Source: Thermoplasmata archaeon
GTDB taxonomy: Archaea > Thermoplasmatota > E2 > UBA9212
Assembly: GCA_013329495.1 (NCBI GenBank)
Contig: DUKC01000127.1
Location: 1-9,102, forward strand
Length of the DNA stretch: 9,102 nucleotides
Direction of reading: 5' to 3'
Under the pieces are notes generated by a model. The model was not told the origin of the DNA. It worked only from the letters and a program-made list of their open reading frames with translations, and searched no databases. This document shows positions 6,476 to 9,102 of this stretch, piece by piece; position 1 is the stretch's first letter; each line of letters opens with the position of its first letter. A program made the position numbers and the translations under genes.

Positions 6476-7516
6476 TCAAACCGCGATTTTTCCGTCCTTC
6501 ATAACTATTTTGCCATCGAATTTCATCGTCGGTTTGGGAATGACGAAATCCTGATGGAGATCTGATGTTACCTTGCCGCCCATATGAGAGCTGTCCCCTA
6601 TTGCGATATGAATTGTTTCTCTTATTTTCTCAGCCTCGAGTAGATTGTCAGGTCGTCTGGCATTTGGATTTGTGCCGATGCCCAACTCAGCACAGTTCCT
6701 GCGAGAGATATAGGGCTCCTCATTTTTTTCAAACGCTAGCATATCTCTGAAGCCATCTCCGACTTTTCCTCCACCGATAATTTCTGTCACTTGACCGTCT
6801 TTGAAAACAAATGTCATGTCTTCTGTAAGATCTGCATACCATCCTTTTTCAACCACTAGGTTGCCATTTGTTGTTCCTTCAACTGGAACGGTATATGTTT
6901 CACCGGATGGCAGGTTGCCCCATGATCCTTTCTCTGTAAATATCCCAGCATCTATCCTTCCATCTCTTCCTTCAAGACTGAATCTAATATCTGTACCACC
7001 TGGAGAGTTGACAACTACATTTTTTGCTTGAGTAACTACTTCAGCTATTCTTTCACTTTCTTTATATATCTTCGTATAATCTGCGGCCATCGGCCCTCCC
7101 GGATAGAACATCTCAGGAATGAACAATGGCATGCTCGCAATACGAGTACCACTCCTACAGGCGTTCTCACGTGCTTCTGTATGCGTAAGCGAATAGTTTG
7201 TTATAGCAATTACTACATCAGCGTCTTTCATCTTTTCCTCAACTTTTTTCCCTGGTTCAGCACCATGTCTTCCTACTGATGGGTATGTGCAAAATTCTAC
7301 ATTACAGTCTGGAAATTTCTCGTATGCTATCTCACCCACCATCTTTGCAAGAAGAGATCTTTTAATTATTTCGTCAAGTTCTTTGCTTTCTCTTTTTATC
7401 CATTCCTCTGTAGTTGGGACGTCCGTAACCAGAAGTAGTTTTTCTCCGCTTTTCAATCCCATATTCACTTTGAGCATGTTTGTTGTGCCCTGCTCAATTT
7501 TCACTCTTTCTATCAT
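6476..7516 (-). CDS. M29-type metallopeptidase (AmpS/aminopeptidase T-like)
   Basis: This 346-residue cytoplasmic protein belongs to the thermophilic-aminopeptidase (M29) fold group. M29 enzymes remove N-terminal residues from peptides using paired metal ions. The candidate metal ligands are all visible and in family order: Glu206 in NLPSGETYTVP (201-211), Glu277 in RRNCAELGIGTNPNA (272-286), His311 in GDSSHMGG (308-314), and His321/Asp323 in SDLHQDF (318-324). It is shorter than classic AmpS/PepS (about 410 residues), mainly in the N-terminal half, a length shared with NicX-like members. It lies 36 nt downstream of a homologue with a different ligand set. GAGG (7527-7524) is 7 nt before the ATG. 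Peptidase activity is the best guess, and the tandem peptide importer fits it. Hydrolysis of another amide is possible. Confidence 0.82.
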   Translation of the reverse strand: MIERVKIEQGTTNMLKVNMGLKSGEKLLLVTDVPTTEEWIKRESKELDEIIKRSLLAKMVGEIAYEKFPDCNVEFCTYPSVGRHGAEPGKKVEEKMKDADVVIAITNYSLTHTEARENACRSGTRIASMPLFIPEMFYPGGPMAADYTKIYKESERIAEVVTQAKNVVVNSPGGTDIRFSLEGRDGRIDAGIFTEKGSWGNLPSGETYTVPVEGTTNGNLVVEKGWYADLTEDMTFVFKDGQVTEIIGGGKVGDGFRDMLAFEKNEEPYISRRNCAELGIGTNPNARRPDNLLEAEKIRETIHIAIGDSSHMGGKVTSDLHQDFVIPKPTMKFDGKIVMKDGKIAV

Positions 7517-7552
7517 ATTAATGCCTCTATCTAATTTTTTAGACCGTTAAGT

Positions 7553-8596
7553 TTATTTTCCAAGCTTTTTTGCAAGATCCATTAAGTCTGGATGGACCAC
7601 TCTGCCCTTGTCCCAAATTTGTTTTCCGTCGAGCCAGATGGATGTGTTTAGACATATGCCATCAGTGTGCGAAGGCGCCGGTATAGGTTCGCCGCCGGTT
7701 AACATTTGACCTACGTATCCGATTCCCCATTCTGTGCATCCCCAAACTCTCTCGTCCTCAACTATGTCACCAGTTAGTTTAGCGCCCGGATTGCATCCGT
7801 AGCAGACGTGAGCTATACGAAACATGTTTGGGTCGTTGAAGCTTTTAAGCCACGCCTCGAATGTTCTGGCGTCTTCTCCACCCTCAATTTTCTCTACTTT
7901 TCCTTCCTTAACGTGGAGTTTTACTGGTTCTTTGACGAGGCCTATTGGAGGAACTATTGAGCCGTCAAAAGATATTATGCCGTTTATCGACCTAAAGACC
8001 GGGGACCAGCCTATCTGCCCGCCCAGCATGTGGGACCCAGGCGTATCTGCGTATCCGACTTCACATATTATCGGTCTCTTGGGGTCGTTGTCGAACTCCA
8101 CATCTCCACCTGCTGGCGTTGTCATCCTGACGTGTTTGGCTGCTTTGGTCAAAGATATGAGTTTGTCTTGGAATACGCCGAGAGTTGGAAGGTCAACCCT
8201 GCCGATAACCCTTACCATCATGTCTACGTTCATTCCGACGAGGCACAGGTGTCTAATCTTCTTGTTTTCTTTCATAGCAACCTCGTATGGGGTTGAATAC
8301 AGGAGCCACTCGTTGTTGAATTCAGCCCAGGCGTCTGCGACCTTCAAAACGGCTGTCAATGCTTCCACAGGCAACATCGGATCCGCGGCTTTACCTACGC
8401 CTAGTGGCGAAGCGGTCCATATGACCATTGGCTTCGCTCCAACTGCAAAAGCAGCTGTGGCTGTGGCTTCGACTACCCTTGGATCCGATTCGGTATCCGC
8501 CGTTATTACGAAAGTTTCTCCGGGTTTTAACTTATACATTTCCACAGCAAGCTTATGTGCTGCCTTCCCTAATTCGTATTCATATAGGTTGGACAT
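7553..8596 (-). CDS. NicX-like (2,5-dihydroxypyridine 5,6-dioxygenase family) metalloprotein of M29 fold
   Basis: This 347-residue first gene of the - strand operon resembles the NicX branch of the M29 fold. NicX cleaves the pyridine ring of 2,5-dihydroxypyridine with one Fe(II), using ligands I recall as His265, His318 and Asp320 in a protein of about 350 residues. Here His263 (IAHVCYGCNPGA), His310 and Asp312 (PAPSHTDG) stand at nearly the same positions. Aligned by eye with its neighbour, the M29 ligand Glu277 becomes His263, His311 becomes Gln297, and the Glu of LPSGE is lost. That makes a peptidase role doubtful and a mononuclear-iron enzyme more likely. The ATG at 8596 is chosen because the TATA box at 8634-8627 would start transcription near 8604; an in-frame TTG at 8608 would lie upstream of that. 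Many archaeal members are labelled only as leucyl aminopeptidase, so the true reaction is unknown. Confidence 0.8.
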   Translation of the reverse strand: MSNLYEYELGKAAHKLAVEMYKLKPGETFVITADTESDPRVVEATATAAFAVGAKPMVIWTASPLGVGKAADPMLPVEALTAVLKVADAWAEFNNEWLLYSTPYEVAMKENKKIRHLCLVGMNVDMMVRVIGRVDLPTLGVFQDKLISLTKAAKHVRMTTPAGGDVEFDNDPKRPIICEVGYADTPGSHMLGGQIGWSPVFRSINGIISFDGSIVPPIGLVKEPVKLHVKEGKVEKIEGGEDARTFEAWLKSFNDPNMFRIAHVCYGCNPGAKLTGDIVEDERVWGCTEWGIGYVGQMLTGGEPIPAPSHTDGICLNTSIWLDGKQIWDKGRVVHPDLMDLAKKLGK

Positions 8597-8640
8597 TTTA
8601 TTTACCAAAAATAGTATATCGTTTCCTATATAAATAATTA
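8597..8640 (-). promoter_or_regulatory. Archaeal promoter for the NicX-like/M29/racemase operon
   Basis: On the - strand, TTTATATA (8634-8627) is a good TATA box whose centre is 34 nt before the ATG at 8596. It predicts transcription from about 8604 with a leader of only about 8 nt. The bases just upstream are a poor TFB-recognition element, which would fit a promoter that needs an activator. Gaps of 36 and 33 nt between the three downstream genes, with no other TATA box as good, suggest one transcript. Confidence 0.5.
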
Positions 8641-8649
8641 ACCCAAACC

Positions 8650-8685
8650 ATCTTGAAGATTTCTGGACAATTTTCTTGAAAGAAA
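8650..8685. promoter_or_regulatory. Two palindromes upstream of the - strand operon promoter (candidate operators)
   Basis: ATCTT-G-AAGAT (8650-8660) is a perfect 5-bp inverted repeat around one base. TTTCTT-GA-AAGAAA (8672-8685) is a perfect 6-bp inverted repeat around two bases. Both share the core TCTTGAA followed by a G-A arm. Their centres are about 23 bp apart, roughly two helical turns, and the nearer one begins 16 bp upstream of the TATA box (8627-8634). Paired palindromes on one DNA face just upstream of the TATA box are typical of archaeal Lrp/AsnC-type activator sites. The regulator's identity is not visible here. Confidence 0.4.
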
Positions 8686-8887
8686 TGGCACAGAATGATG
8701 TAAAATATAGGAAAGGATCGCATTTTTGTTCATACTCCTGCTCAACCAGGGGAAAGCGCAGAAAAAATCTAGCGGAAAGCAGAGAAATTGGACATTAACC
8801 TCTAAGACTGGAGTTTCAAAGATCTGGAAATATGACGCCTACGTCTCTCATGATGTGTGTAGTATCTGTCAATTTTTAATTAAGCAG
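8686..8887. other. Non-coding stretch, possible mobile-element flank
   Basis: I see no convincing gene here. Each frame is interrupted, and the longest ATG-started reading, 37 codons on the + strand (8685-8798), has no ribosome-binding site or recognisable family. A short imperfect direct repeat is present (GGAAAGCGCAGAAAAA at 8751-8766, GGAAAGCAGAGAAA at 8774-8787). The segment lies between the operon's regulatory sites and the 3' end of a likely transposase gene, so one end of an insertion sequence should fall in it. I could not identify a terminal inverted repeat because the other end is outside the window. Confidence 0.4.
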
Positions 8888-9102
8888 TTATTTTAATAGT
8901 CTTACCATCTCGCCTAAATTGAGGTAAGAGAACAATGCAGCCTGTTCTCTCGTCATCTCTTCAACTACCCATTGAGTACCTTTCTTATCTTCTTCTTTTA
9001 TCAGGGCTATGCGAATTCGCGTCAGTTCCTCCAGAGGTCTTCGTCCCTTCAAACCAAGCTTAGCAGTCAAATCTTTCATTTTCCAGAGCATATACCTCAG
9101 CA
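8888..9102 (-). CDS. C-terminal fragment of a probable IS4/IS1634-type transposase (cut by window edge)
   Basis: The reading frame is open from the right edge of the window to a TAA at 8890-8888, giving 70 complete codons. The first Met codon at 9091 is therefore not necessarily a start. A GAGGT lies only 2 nt before it, too close for normal use, and the frame continues upstream without a stop. The peptide is rich in charged residues. It has the pattern RPLEELTRIRIAL...VVEEMTREQAALFSYL, similar to C-termini of IS4/IS1634-family DDE transposases (an LE-x-L-x-x-IR-x-x strand, then an E-x-(L/M)-T-x-EQ-x-x-(L/I)F helix). No catalytic residues are in this part, so the call rests on a general resemblance. 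It could be another small or partial protein. Confidence 0.45.
   Translation of the reverse strand, partial: LRYMLWKMKDLTAKLGLKGRRPLEELTRIRIALIKEEDKKGTQWVVEEMTREQAALFSYLNLGEMVRLLK

Noticed and set aside
8597..8608. TTG start at 8608 for the NicX-like gene
   Set aside because: The TATA box at 8634-8627 predicts transcription starting near 8604, downstream of this codon, and an ATG follows four codons later.
7824..8633. Long + strand open frame (269 codons) opposite the NicX-like gene
   Set aside because: It is a mirror of the NicX-like gene, which has clear family motifs on the - strand. The + strand peptide is rich in Ser/Thr/Pro, matches nothing recognisable and would cross the promoter.
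8751..8787. Imperfect direct repeat GGAAAGC(G)CAGA
   Set aside because: Two short, A-rich, imperfect copies with no further units. Too weak to call a repeat element or CRISPR; no CRISPR array is visible anywhere in the window.
8685..8798. 37-codon + strand open frame with a basic, two-Cys peptide
   Set aside because: The KYRKGSHF... opening briefly suggested a decayed IS200-type TnpA, but neither this frame nor its neighbours continue the TnpA motifs, and there is no ribosome-binding site.

Overview
The window looks archaeal. It is AT-rich, uses many ATA (Ile) and AGA/AGG (Arg) codons, and has archaeal TATA-box promoters placed so close to the start codons that the transcripts would be leaderless or nearly so. 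Genes inside the operons instead have Shine-Dalgarno motifs of the GGAGG/GAGGT/GGTGAT type. A mesophilic or moderately thermophilic Thermoproteota-type archaeon (for example a Bathyarchaeia-like lineage) would fit, but the lineage is a guess. No rRNA, tRNA or marker gene is present to settle it.

Left half (1-5645, + strand): a complete five-gene ABC importer operon of the dipeptide/oligopeptide (Dpp/Opp) class. The order is a lipoprotein substrate-binding protein, two permeases (DppB-like, DppC-like) and two ATPases (DppD-like, DppF-like), with short gaps or a 4-bp stop/start overlap. The two ATPases are unusual. The DppD-like subunit has Gln where the H-loop His should be, and the DppF-like subunit has LGGGE where the LSGGQ signature should be. 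In the heterodimer both changes fall in the same composite ATP site, so the importer probably has one degenerate and one working ATPase site.

Right half (8596-5714, - strand): a convergent three-gene operon. Its promoter-proximal gene encodes a protein like NicX (2,5-dihydroxypyridine dioxygenase) of the aminopeptidase-M29 fold, with a His/His-x-Asp mononuclear-metal pattern. The second gene encodes a distant homologue that keeps the full M29 aminopeptidase metal-ligand set. The third encodes a two-cysteine Asp/Glu/hydantoin-racemase family enzyme. Two short palindromes lie just upstream of this operon's TATA box and may be regulator sites.

The operons converge on a 68-bp spacer (5646-5713) that contains a weak stem-loop. 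A plausible but unproven reading is one nutrient-scavenging locus. The importer would bring in peptides or related cyclic amide or N-heterocyclic compounds, and the three cytoplasmic enzymes would hydrolyse, oxidise or epimerise them.

Far right (8597-9102): a region of about 290 bp without a convincing gene, then the C-terminal end of a protein on the - strand that runs off the window. It resembles the tail of an IS4/IS1634-type transposase.
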